Positions 1 through 7,427 of a stretch of 27,032 bases of DNA are shown in pieces. This DNA comes from an uncultured Bdellovibrionales bacterium (GTDB lineage Bacteria; Bdellovibrionota; FAC87; UBA2466), in contig CALCZU010000113.1 in NCBI GenBank assembly GCA_937903155.1, positions 1-27,032 of the forward strand. The letters are read 5' to 3'. The position numbers were made by a program, and so were the translations under genes. The notes below the pieces were generated by a model. That model was not told the DNA's origin. It did not search any database and saw nothing but the letters and a program-made list of their open reading frames with translations. How positions within the stretch are numbered: position 1 is the first letter of the stretch; each line of letters opens with the position of its first letter.

Positions 1-1629
1 ATTGCGATTGGTCGAGTGGGAGGTCGCTGTCCAAAAAACAACAGACCCATTCATCGAGGGAAGCACTTTTGCGATTCCATCTGCGAAGGCCGTGGCCCAA
101 TCCGCATGAGTGGGAAGTCGCCAAAGGGCCGAGGCGCCACTTAAATTTCCTTTTGCAGGATTTTCGTCGTAAGTGCCGTTCGTTCCATCGGGGTTTTGAT
201 AAGTCGTGACACCATTTAAATTCGCAATCGATGCGGCGGGAGCGCAAACACTGATAGGAGTTACGGGTTGGCAAACTTCAGGGTTGGAACTGATATCTAA
301 ACAATCCGTTCCGACGCCCGCTCTTCCCTCTTTCCCGGTGACGGAAGTGGTCGAGGCCGAAGAGGAATAACCTGCCGCTCGAAACCAGTTGTAGCCGTCT
401 CCATTGTTATTTAGGTAGTCGCTCCAGATGAGCTGAGTCCGTTCATCTCGCCAAACTTCGTAGCAACCTGCAGCGGCTCCACCTGCGCAGACAGTTCCTG
501 CAGTTGCAGCCGTCTGATACAAAGTCACTAATTTCCAATCGGATTCGCCGGCCTGGCCGTATTTCTTTCCTTCCCAGATGCTTTTTGTCGTATTTTGAGA
601 AAGACAATCAGCAATTCTCGCCGTGATCGTTCCTGAAAGACCGCAGACTTTTGTAGGTCGACCTTTCACCGTGACAAGATAATTTCTTAAAGTCGTTCCA
701 ATTCCCGAATCATCGTCTTGGCCATCGGTATCGTACTTGGGATTGGGCACTAAAAGATGATTTGAAGTGTAGTTCGCATTTCCTGCGACTTCGTCGGAAA
801 GAAGTGCTCGCGCTCGCGCATCAACTTGAGCCGAATTTGAAAGATTAACCGTCGCATTGTCGGAGCGAATGGCTTGAGACGGAACAAGATCGCCGACGAT
901 GGAATTACAAATAGCAACGCCCACCGATCCTAAAATATTTTTATTATTGCAAACATCGGCACTCGTTAATGCTGAACTGATTGTGGAGTAATAACCTGCT
1001 CCCGGAAAGGCGGTGGTTAAATCCCAGCTTCCGCCTCGGTTTGTGATCGTTCCAGAGCTTTTCACTCCTGTCGAATCCCAAAATTCTTTTCCAGACATCA
1101 CATCGGTCGTCGCCGCGGGAGACAGCGAGGTTCCGGCTTGGCAAACCGCAGTGCCTAGAGATCCCAAGTAAGTCTTTGTATTGCAAACATCTGAAGCAGA
1201 TATCGGAGAAATAATCGACGAAAAATAGCCGGCTCCCGGAAATGCCTCTGTCAGATCCCAATTTCCGCGATCACTGAGAGTTCCTGCTCGATTGGTTCCG
1301 CTCGCGTCCCAAAATGAGGTTCCACTTAAAACTTGCGAAGCAATCGCGACACTTCCCGTTCCCGCAGTTTGGCAAACGGCCGTCCCTGCGGATCCAAAAA
1401 TTGTTTTGTCAGAGCAAACTCTTGATGGAGGTAATGCATCGGTGTCGTAACCTAAATAGTTTCCAGGCCCTTTAAAAGCGACGGTCACGTCGAGAGTGCC
1501 TCGTTCGGTAAGATTGATTCCAGGAGGAAGCACTGTTTTTGCAACAGGCGAACAGCCAAGCAAAATCCCTAGGGCTAGCGAAAGTGCGTAGACGCGTAAA
1601 AATGAAATGTGAACCTGAGTCTCTTCCAT
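1..1629 (-). CDS. DUF1566-type repeat lipoprotein, C-terminus cut by window edge
   Basis: The frame is open from an ATG at 1629 to position 1, giving 543 codons with no stop inside the window. The N-terminus is a lipoprotein signal with lipobox L23-L24-G25-C26, so the protein should be lipid-anchored. Residues about 40-242 hold three copies of a 77-residue unit (RG-W-D-L-T-x-A-F-P-G-A-G-Y, then S-D-V-C, then G-T-A-V-C-Q); the third copy is truncated. From about residue 330 the chain has features of the DUF1566 (Lcl C-terminal-like) family: L-I-W-S-D, then W-R-L-P-T-H-x-D-W and V-F-W-T-A-T-S. Function is unknown; such proteins are usually exported surface lipoproteins. It lies 94 bases downstream of a barrel gene on the same strand. 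The only Shine-Dalgarno-like AAGGAG is 14 bases from the ATG and lies in a hairpin, so the start is moderately sure. Confidence 0.8.
   Translation of the reverse strand, partial: MEETQVHISFLRVYALSLALGILLGCSPVAKTVLPPGINLTERGTLDVTVAFKGPGNYLGYDTDALPPSRVCSDKTIFGSAGTAVCQTAGTGSVAIASQVLSGTSFWDASGTNRAGTLSDRGNWDLTEAFPGAGYFSSIISPISASDVCNTKTYLGSLGTAVCQAGTSLSPAATTDVMSGKEFWDSTGVKSSGTITNRGGSWDLTTAFPGAGYYSTISSALTSADVCNNKNILGSVGVAICNSIVGDLVPSQAIRSDNATVNLSNSAQVDARARALLSDEVAGNANYTSNHLLVPNPKYDTDGQDDDSGIGTTLRNYLVTVKGRPTKVCGLSGTITARIADCLSQNTTKSIWEGKKYGQAGESDWKLVTLYQTAATAGTVCAGGAAAGCYEVWRDERTQLIWSDYLNNNGDGYNWFRAAGYSSSASTTSVTGKEGRAGVGTDCLDISSNPEVCQPVTPISVCAPAASIANLNGVTTYQNPDGTNGTYDENPAKGNLSGASALWRLPTHADWATAFADGIAKVLPSMNGSVVFWTATSHSTNRN
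904..1512 (-). repeat. Three in-frame coding repeats of about 230 bp in the DUF1566 lipoprotein
   Basis: The units lie at about 1279-1512 (78 residues), 1048-1278 (77) and 904-1047 (48, truncated). Units 2 and 3 are nearly the same at protein level (D-L-T-x-A-F-P-G-A-G-Y, S-x-D-V-C-N). Unit 1 is more diverged. Each unit carries two cysteines, in V-C and A-V-C/A-I-C, which could pair within a unit. Confidence 0.8.
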
Positions 1630-1639
1630 AAGGGTTCTT

Positions 1640-1664
1640 CGCACTCCTTATCGGAAGAAGTGCG
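1640..1664. promoter_or_regulatory. Small hairpin covering the only SD-like motif before the DUF1566 gene
   Basis: CGCACT (1640-1645) pairs with AGTGCG (1659-1664). The stem continues inward past one mismatch by three more pairs, with a five-base loop. On the minus strand the stem contains TAAGGAG, the only good ribosome-binding-like sequence ahead of the ATG at 1629. It could control translation, but it may be chance. Confidence 0.3.
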
Positions 1665-1723
1665 TTAATTCCTTACGGAAATTTAAAGTTCTCACAGTGC
1701 GTTTAATACGCTTGTGATTCTTG

Positions 1724-2731
1724 CTAAAAAAGGAGATTCAGACTCGCGGTATAACTGGTCGAAACGATATCTCCGCGTAAGACGTTCATTTTAAGGCGAG
1801 AAGCTTCTAGACTTACCCCCAACGGAATGCCTCTTAGAATTCCTTCTCGGAACGGTTTTAAATAATAATTTAATCCTGCTGAAAGATGCGCATTCTCAAA
1901 ATTTAAAAACCCGAAACCACTGAGAATAGGAGAATACTTCGCGTAGCCGCCTATCATCGATCCATTCTGAAAAGTGTAGCGAACCGCCGGAAAAACTTCA
2001 GGACCGTAGACACCGGAGTAACCCACATTGTCTGTTCCAAAGGTGCCGAGTCCGTAGAATCCCCCAAACAGGTACATCGCCCACGTCCCTTCGTTGAAAA
2101 GAAATTCGCGACCATATCGAACATCCGCTCCCCAATTCAGCAAGCCGTTTCCTGCTAAAGGAGAGTTATTCAATGAAAGAAGGGACGAAAAAAGGCCGGC
2201 TTCCAACGTCGACACGCCCGGGTCTAATGCATAGATGAAATCGATTTTCGTCGATAGATTGGTTTCACTCACTCTGGGTAGATCAGTTTGTTGATACGAA
2301 AGGTAGGTCGAACCTACTCCTAAATTCATCGAAAGATTTCTGGATTCTTTCTCCATCCAGCTGCGAGTTTTTAGCGTTTGATTTTTTTCAGAAAAAAAAT
2401 GGTTCAGCGAAACTTTTACAATTTCGTGCTCTCTTTCACCATTGGGTCCTCTTGCCGAAAAAACCGCTTTGAAATAATTCATATCGATCGGAACTAAAAT
2501 CGAAAATTCTCCGTTTTCTTTGAGGGCAATTTTGTAATTCGAAAGATACAAATCCCAATCCGGCCGTTCAAAAAATCCGCTGAATTGAACTGCGAAGGTT
2601 CCCACACTCACATTGCGGACGAGTCTCAAAGGCCCCGAAATCCAAGTCAGTCCTGTGATTGTTCCCGAGGACTCGCTCGCGCTGCAAGAAAGGCTAAAAA
2701 AACAGATTCCAATTACCAATAATTTGTTCAT
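1724..2731 (-). CDS. Exported outer-membrane beta-barrel protein, unknown function
   Basis: This is a 335-residue protein with a hydrophobic signal sequence at residues 3-16. S13-L14-S15-C16 could be a lipobox, although cleavage by signal peptidase I after C-S-A18 is also possible. Residues about 22-125 look like a small beta domain with alternating hydrophobic residues. From about 132 to the end the sequence shows amphipathic strands rich in Gly, Tyr and Phe. It finishes in S-L-N-L-L-F; a terminal aromatic residue is the usual signature of a BAM-inserted barrel. I do not recognise the family. It is transcribed divergently from the Ig-like lipoprotein at 2828 and could share a transcript with the DUF1566 lipoprotein downstream. 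No convincing Shine-Dalgarno precedes the ATG. Confidence 0.75.
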   Translation of the reverse strand: MNKLLVIGICFFSLSCSASESSGTITGLTWISGPLRLVRNVSVGTFAVQFSGFFERPDWDLYLSNYKIALKENGEFSILVPIDMNYFKAVFSARGPNGEREHEIVKVSLNHFFSEKNQTLKTRSWMEKESRNLSMNLGVGSTYLSYQQTDLPRVSETNLSTKIDFIYALDPGVSTLEAGLFSSLLSLNNSPLAGNGLLNWGADVRYGREFLFNEGTWAMYLFGGFYGLGTFGTDNVGYSGVYGPEVFPAVRYTFQNGSMIGGYAKYSPILSGFGFLNFENAHLSAGLNYYLKPFREGILRGIPLGVSLEASRLKMNVLRGDIVSTSYTASLNLLF

Positions 2732-2827
2732 ATTTTCAACGGTTTAAACCTGTTTAAAAACTCCACATTCCCTTAATATTTCAGTCTCGTCCTAATGGTA
2801 TTGTAAGGCTTAACGACTCCATCTCAA

Positions 2828-4549
2828 ATGAAACCCATCTTTTTCATTTTACCGCTTCTTTTATTTTTTCTCTCACATTGTTCTCAATCTTCTACAACCA
2901 TCGTCTCGGTCGATTTAGTCGGCAGTCTGCAACCGCATGAAGGAATTCCTGCCCTTCCGCTTGCACGCGGGGCGACTCAGAAATTTCAAGCCATCGCAAA
3001 CTATGATGACAAGCATTGGGAAAACCAAAGTAAGGCCGCCGTCTGGTCAATTAACCTCATTTGTCCTTCTGCATCTGATCCTGGAAGTTCGGGAGAAGCT
3101 TTTGCGACGATCTCAAACGACGGAGTGGTGACAGGGATCAACGGCGGCTCCATCTTCGTCGTTGCTACTGTAGGCTCCACAATCGGATGTTTTGCACTAA
3201 CGATTAGCGGTTCGCCTTTGGTTTCGATTGAAGTCAATCCCGCGATTCTCACCGCACCTGCAGGATACAGTCAGGCGTTTACGGCGCTTGGAATTTATGA
3301 AGATGGGAGCACGGCCGATCTTACCGGTTCTGCAGTTTGGACGTCTTCTTTAACGAATGTTGCAGATGTTTTAAATACGACGGGACAAAAGGGAGTTGCG
3401 GTAGGCGCGTCTCCTGGAGTCACAACGATTAAAGCAACTGTAGGCAATATTTCTGGCACCGCAGAATTTACCGTCACGAGCGCAGTTCTTGTTTCAATTG
3501 CGGTGACACCCACGAATCCTTCAATTCCTTTAGGACTCTCGCAACAATTTATCGCGACTGGCACGTATTCAGATCAGACCACTCAAAATCTTACAAACAG
3601 CGTAACCTGGACTTCAGATGACCCCGCGGTCGCAACCATCGACATTCATGGAGTTGCAAACAGCGTTTCGATCGGATCGTCAACGATTCGTGCAACTCTG
3701 GGAGGAATAACCGACTCCTCTATCCTCAGCGTTACCACAGCCACATTGGATCAGATCACGCTTTCGCCTCTCAACTCGACGACTCCACTCGGAGTGAACG
3801 TGCAATTTTCAGCCACTGGACATTACACAGATGGAAGCACTCAAGATCTGACGTCGACTGTAGTTTGGACCAGCTCGAATCCGGCAGTAGCAACAGTCAG
3901 CAATTCTGGAACAAATGGCTTATCTCATCCGGTCTCTCTGGGCAGCACTTTTATCTCAGCACAAACGAATGGGATTCTTTCGGCAACACAACTCACGGTG
4001 AGTTCCGCGGAGCTCGTTTCAATCGACGTGACTCCCACTAACCCATCTATCGCAAAAGGACTCACTCAACAATTTATCGCAACAGGCAACTACACAGATG
4101 GCAGCACTCAAGTCATCACAAACTCTGTCCTTTGGTCTTCGTCAAACGCAGGAATTGCAACGGTCACAAATGCCGCCGGAGCGAGAGGGAGAGCGACGGG
4201 AGTTTCACCCGGTACAGTGACTATCACAGCAACTTCCGGCGCGATTTCAAATCACACCGATCTCACGGTAACAATAGCTGTTCTCCAATCTCTTTCTGTC
4301 AGCCCCCAAAGCTCTTCCTTCTCCCAAGGACACACAAAACAATACAGCGTCATCGGAACTTACTCCGATAACTCGACGGCCGACCTCACCACAACCGTGA
4401 CCTGGACGTCATCAAGTCCTGCCACCGCCACCATCAGCAACGCCGGCGGAAGCGAAGGCCTCGCCACAGGCGTCTCCATCGGCTTCGTAAGATTCACCGC
4501 CACCCTGGGCCCCATCCGAGCCTCCGCAAACGCAACGATATCGCCATAA
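2828..4549 (+). CDS. Lipoprotein with six bacterial Ig-like (Big_2) domains
   Basis: The protein has 573 residues. A short signal ends in L15-S16-H17-C18, a lipobox with His at -1, so it is probably a lipoprotein. The rest is a string of Big_2-type Ig-like domains at about 24-129 (diverged, with extra cysteines), 131-219, 221-305, 307-394, 396-485 and 486-572. The recurring pattern is S-I-x-V-x-P, G-x-x-Q-x-F-x-A-x-G-x-Y-x-D-G-S-T, V-x-W-x-S-S-x-x-x-x-A-x-V and G-x-x-x-I-x-A-T. Big_2 domains are found in bacterial adhesins and surface proteins; no enzymatic domain follows them. A role in adhesion or as a surface stalk is inference. The ATG lacks an obvious Shine-Dalgarno. The last domain differs sharply in codon use from the earlier ones. 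Confidence 0.88.
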   Translation: MKPIFFILPLLLFFLSHCSQSSTTIVSVDLVGSLQPHEGIPALPLARGATQKFQAIANYDDKHWENQSKAAVWSINLICPSASDPGSSGEAFATISNDGVVTGINGGSIFVVATVGSTIGCFALTISGSPLVSIEVNPAILTAPAGYSQAFTALGIYEDGSTADLTGSAVWTSSLTNVADVLNTTGQKGVAVGASPGVTTIKATVGNISGTAEFTVTSAVLVSIAVTPTNPSIPLGLSQQFIATGTYSDQTTQNLTNSVTWTSDDPAVATIDIHGVANSVSIGSSTIRATLGGITDSSILSVTTATLDQITLSPLNSTTPLGVNVQFSATGHYTDGSTQDLTSTVVWTSSNPAVATVSNSGTNGLSHPVSLGSTFISAQTNGILSATQLTVSSAELVSIDVTPTNPSIAKGLTQQFIATGNYTDGSTQVITNSVLWSSSNAGIATVTNAAGARGRATGVSPGTVTITATSGAISNHTDLTVTIAVLQSLSVSPQSSSFSQGHTKQYSVIGTYSDNSTADLTTTVTWTSSSPATATISNAGGSEGLATGVSIGFVRFTATLGPIRASANATISP

Positions 4550-4560
4550 ACACCACGACC

Positions 4561-4638
4561 GTCATTGCGAGGAGCCGTAGGCGACGAAGCAATCTCGCGG
4601 GTTTTAAGAAGAATATTCTTTTGCAACGAGATTGCTTC
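4561..4638. repeat. Dispersed palindromic repeat of the 'GTCATTGCGAGG' type, copy 1
   Basis: The element begins GTCATTGCGAGGAGCC and continues GACGAAGCAATCTCG. GAAGCAATCTCG (4586-4597) is the exact reverse complement of CGAGATTGCTTC (4627-4638). From memory, this sequence type recurs as an intergenic repeat in many unrelated bacterial genomes. It has no plausible coding content. Confidence 0.7.
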
Positions 4639-4657
4639 ATTCTATTGAAAAGATCAC

Positions 4658-4757
4658 AAATCCGTCATTGCGAGGGTGCGTAGCACCTGCGGCAACCTTT
4701 GTCTGCTGAACTGGGAAGGTTGCCGCGCGTGCTGCGCACCCTCGCAATGACGGATTT
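4658..4757. repeat. Long inverted repeat, copy 2 of the same family; probable shared terminator
   Basis: Two 42-base arms (4658-4699 and 4716-4757) flank a 16-base loop. I count 39 Watson-Crick pairs, two G-T pairs and one mismatch. Both outer ends carry the CCGTCATTGCGAGGG core, and a run of T (4755-4759) follows on the plus strand. The element lies between the 3' ends of convergent genes (4549 and 4818), so it probably stops transcription as well as being a mobile repeat. The stretch 4762-4810 (GCTCCGTCGG, CCTCGTCGC, GGGCTTCGAC) looks like a decayed fragment of the same family. Confidence 0.8.
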
Positions 4758-4817
4758 TTGACGATTGCTCCGTCGGCGTTCCCTCGTCGCAAAGACGGGC
4801 TTCGACGAAACCTGATG

Positions 4818-5609
4818 CTAAAAAAAGATTCCGAAGCCGAATTGCAGTGAGGGGAGGAAGGTGACGAGCTTGTGAAACTCTTCAGTTGCCTTTGAGGCAG
4901 CTTCGCTATTTTTGGAATTGATTTGATCCGTTGCCGCTTGGTTGGCCGCATTTCCTCCCAGAGCATCGGGGATAGAACTTTCAAACTTGGACTCGATATT
5001 TAAGTTGGCCACCATCGAAAGGCCCATATTAACGCTGAAAAAGAAAAGTTTTGAATTGAAGAGATGTCCTAGAGCAAGCGTCGGAAGATATTGGGTGACA
5101 TCAATCGTACCGGTCGCACTGGCGTTCGGTATGGCATTCCCATTGACGTCGTAAAGAGAAGCCGACAACGTGTTATGCGCTTTCAACATTCCTAGAGTAA
5201 ATTGAAAATACACCCCGGTCGCATTTGGGAAATATCTGATGAAGGGACACAATGAGGACAGTGACGCCGAAGCGGTCGGCTCGTGAAGTGTTAAATGAAG
5301 CCCCGTGCTTAAAGTTACATTTTGTGAAGGCAGTTTGTACTCAGGCGAAACCGTTCCCGCCCCTCCTCCTCCCGGAACTAAGCCGTACGAAAACCCGACT
5401 TGCAGACGAGTCAACGGTTGCACTGCCAATTCTATCGATGTCAATTGGGGAAAACCGACTCCGAAATCGAGCCAGTAGATACTCCGTGTTCTTTCTCTCA
5501 AAGAAGACGGAATCTCTTTCTGAACACTCGGCCGGTCTTGTGATTCTTCCGGTCGCACACTACCCCACAATGGAAGCCCCAAAACTAAGATCCATAAAAA
5601 CGACCGCAT
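4818..5609 (-). CDS. Small outer-membrane beta-barrel protein
   Basis: I place the start at the ATG at 5609, giving 263 residues that open with a signal peptide (M-R-S-F-L-W-I-L-V-L-G-L-P-L-W-G-S). An in-frame start at 5729 would overlap the upstream gene by 89 bases and bury the signal. The mature chain has amphipathic beta strands and ends L-Q-F-G-F-G-I-F-F, with the terminal Phe expected of a barrel. Residues about 208-245 form a polar Ala/Asn/Glu-rich stretch, probably a helical loop or plug just before the last strands. The gene starts 31 bases after the barrel gene at 5641-7320, so the two are probably one transcript and may work together. No known family recognised. Confidence 0.75.
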   Translation of the reverse strand: MRSFLWILVLGLPLWGSVRPEESQDRPSVQKEIPSSLRERTRSIYWLDFGVGFPQLTSIELAVQPLTRLQVGFSYGLVPGGGGAGTVSPEYKLPSQNVTLSTGLHLTLHEPTASASLSSLCPFIRYFPNATGVYFQFTLGMLKAHNTLSASLYDVNGNAIPNASATGTIDVTQYLPTLALGHLFNSKLFFFSVNMGLSMVANLNIESKFESSIPDALGGNAANQAATDQINSKNSEAASKATEEFHKLVTFLPSLQFGFGIFF

Positions 5610-5640
5610 GATTTCGTCCCGTGAAAAAACTGAAAGAAGA

Positions 5641-7320
5641 TTAGAAGAAGTAAGAAAGACCTGCTTGAACGCCTTTGATGCTTTGAGAAACCGACGAAAC
5701 TGATAAATCGCGATTACCGACTCCGGCAAATTCAGCTCCGAAATTTTGGAGGAACGCTTTTGCAGTGAAATCGACTTCTTTCGTTAGCTCGTAACCCAAC
5801 TTGCCGGACAGTTCCCAACTAGAGATATTCGACACCGTCGGTCCACTTTGGATGAGATCTTCATTCACTTTTGGAAAAATATTGGTCCCGACTTCAAATG
5901 CCATATCGGTTTTTTCCATCGGGTGAAATTTAAAACCACCCGTTACCAAAATACCTCCGTAGCTAGTATCCACAAACTGACTCTGCGTCGGTGTTGTGTA
6001 AGGAGAGCTTGGAGTTCGGATCATCTCTGAATCAAATGAAAAAGCTTGGCGACTGTACCCGGCTTTAAAATAAAGAATCGGACCGGGATTGGGAGCAAAA
6101 ATATTCAGCCGATAACCTAACTGAAGTTTAAACGCTGTGATATTTGCAGAGGTGCCAAGGTATCTGTCCTGTCTCGAATCTCCGACATCCCAAGCATTCC
6201 CGGAGTAAGCTTCAACGCTTCCCAAACTGTAGCTATACGCTCCTTCAAAAAACATTCGGCTCGTCAAAAAAACTTCTCCTCGAACGGTTGCTTGAGGAAA
6301 AACGCGATTGCTACTGAAGGGTCGACCTGCGGGGTTTCCGCTTGCGTCCGTAAAAACTGCGGTCGTTCCAAAGTTAATCAGAAGCGCCCCCAAATCCATT
6401 CCGATATTCCCGACTTTTCCCTTGCTGATTTCAAATTGGGGATTGAAGTCCGCTTCGGTTTGCATTGTTGAGGAACCGGACGAATCGGGCGCCATCATCG
6501 GAGCCGGAAGCGACGCGGGTCCTCGTGCGCTACTCTCTTCTAAAAATTGGATATTTGAGACCACTGTAGAAGCGGTCGTCTCGAGACGGATTTTATTACC
6601 CGTAAAAATTTCTTTCGGCCGCTTTTCCACTGTAACTTTTCCAAAAGCAAGATTCGGTTCGACCTGAGTGATTTGAATGACGCCCGTTTCCTCAAAAACT
6701 AAATTACCGTCTTTGTTTTCGATCGTGTAAGCGGAAATCTGTTGGTTGGGGCGAAAAAGATCCGATCCTCTATCGAGAATCACCCGATACCCATCGCGAC
6801 TCATCACCGTCGCATCAAACGGAATCCCTTTTAAAAGTTCCGCAATTCCTCTTCGTGTATTTTTTGAAAAATTTTCGAGATTTTCTGGATTATCGATTGC
6901 TTTCTCAGCACGATGAATGATTTCGCCGGACGGAAGTGAAACAAGATAAAAATACAGTTGATACCCTTCCGACGAATGTCGGACATACGAAAGAAATGCG
7001 CCCTTCACGCCCAATGCGGAAACGACGGCAAGCGCGGGCTTTAAAGCATCCAGCTGAGTATTTTGAAGCGAATCGATTCGCCCGAGTTTTACTTGCTTCA
7101 GACTTTCTTTCATCGCCAAATAACCGGGCTCTGAGAAGTCAAAACGCACGCGATCTTTTAATTCATGGATCATTTCCGCCTCGACTTGGTCTGAATGAAC
7201 AGGCTCTTCCGACCCATTCAAAACAAGCGCGACGATCGATTTAAAAGAGAGCTTTTCGTCGAGGTCGGCATTGGCGAAAACAAGACTCGTAGAAAGTAAT
7301 ATGGTTATAATGGTTTTCAT
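5641..7320 (-). CDS. Two-part exported protein: periplasmic domain plus C-terminal beta-barrel
   Basis: The ATG at 7320 gives 559 residues with a clean signal peptide (M-K-T-I-I-T-I-L-L-S, cleavage after A-N-A18). The in-frame start at 7380 would add 20 residues ahead of it. Residues about 22-165 form a mixed domain. About 167-246 is a small beta domain (V-I-L-D-R-G-S-D-L-F, I-T-Q-V-E-P-N-L-A-F-G-K-V, F-T-G-N-K-I-R-L) resembling the C-terminal domain of FlgT or CsgG-associated proteins. A Ser/Pro-rich linker spans about 258-293. The remainder is a beta-barrel with many Tyr and Phe, ending G-L-S-Y-F-F. The function is unknown; the FlgT-like resemblance is by eye. It is first in a two-gene unit with another barrel and is divergent from lptC/A. 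Confidence 0.75.
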   Translation of the reverse strand: MKTIITILLSTSLVFANADLDEKLSFKSIVALVLNGSEEPVHSDQVEAEMIHELKDRVRFDFSEPGYLAMKESLKQVKLGRIDSLQNTQLDALKPALAVVSALGVKGAFLSYVRHSSEGYQLYFYLVSLPSGEIIHRAEKAIDNPENLENFSKNTRRGIAELLKGIPFDATVMSRDGYRVILDRGSDLFRPNQQISAYTIENKDGNLVFEETGVIQITQVEPNLAFGKVTVEKRPKEIFTGNKIRLETTASTVVSNIQFLEESSARGPASLPAPMMAPDSSGSSTMQTEADFNPQFEISKGKVGNIGMDLGALLINFGTTAVFTDASGNPAGRPFSSNRVFPQATVRGEVFLTSRMFFEGAYSYSLGSVEAYSGNAWDVGDSRQDRYLGTSANITAFKLQLGYRLNIFAPNPGPILYFKAGYSRQAFSFDSEMIRTPSSPYTTPTQSQFVDTSYGGILVTGGFKFHPMEKTDMAFEVGTNIFPKVNEDLIQSGPTVSNISSWELSGKLGYELTKEVDFTAKAFLQNFGAEFAGVGNRDLSVSSVSQSIKGVQAGLSYFF

Positions 7321-7427
7321 GACGCGGCTTATTAAAATTGATGGGCTTTGTCCTTCTATTTTATGGGAAAAATCATACAAACACTAGAGCCTAACCGTCT
7401 CTCATCTGATAACTTAACCTTAGAACA

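Noticed and set aside
4658..4757. Inverted repeat as the ends of an insertion sequence
   Set aside because: Only 16 bases lie between the arms, so there is no room for a transposase.
4360..4984. Open frames through the dispersed repeat cluster
   Set aside because: They translate palindromic repeat DNA into Arg/Pro-rich sequence and overlap two real genes antisense.
5610..5729. N-terminal extension of the small barrel protein
   Set aside because: It would overlap the upstream gene by 89 bases and place about 40 polar residues before the signal peptide.
7321..7427. Divergent promoters between the barrel operon and lptC/A
   Set aside because: Several AT-rich candidates exist (for example TTGATG with TTTATG), but none has both good boxes and good spacing, so no site is called.
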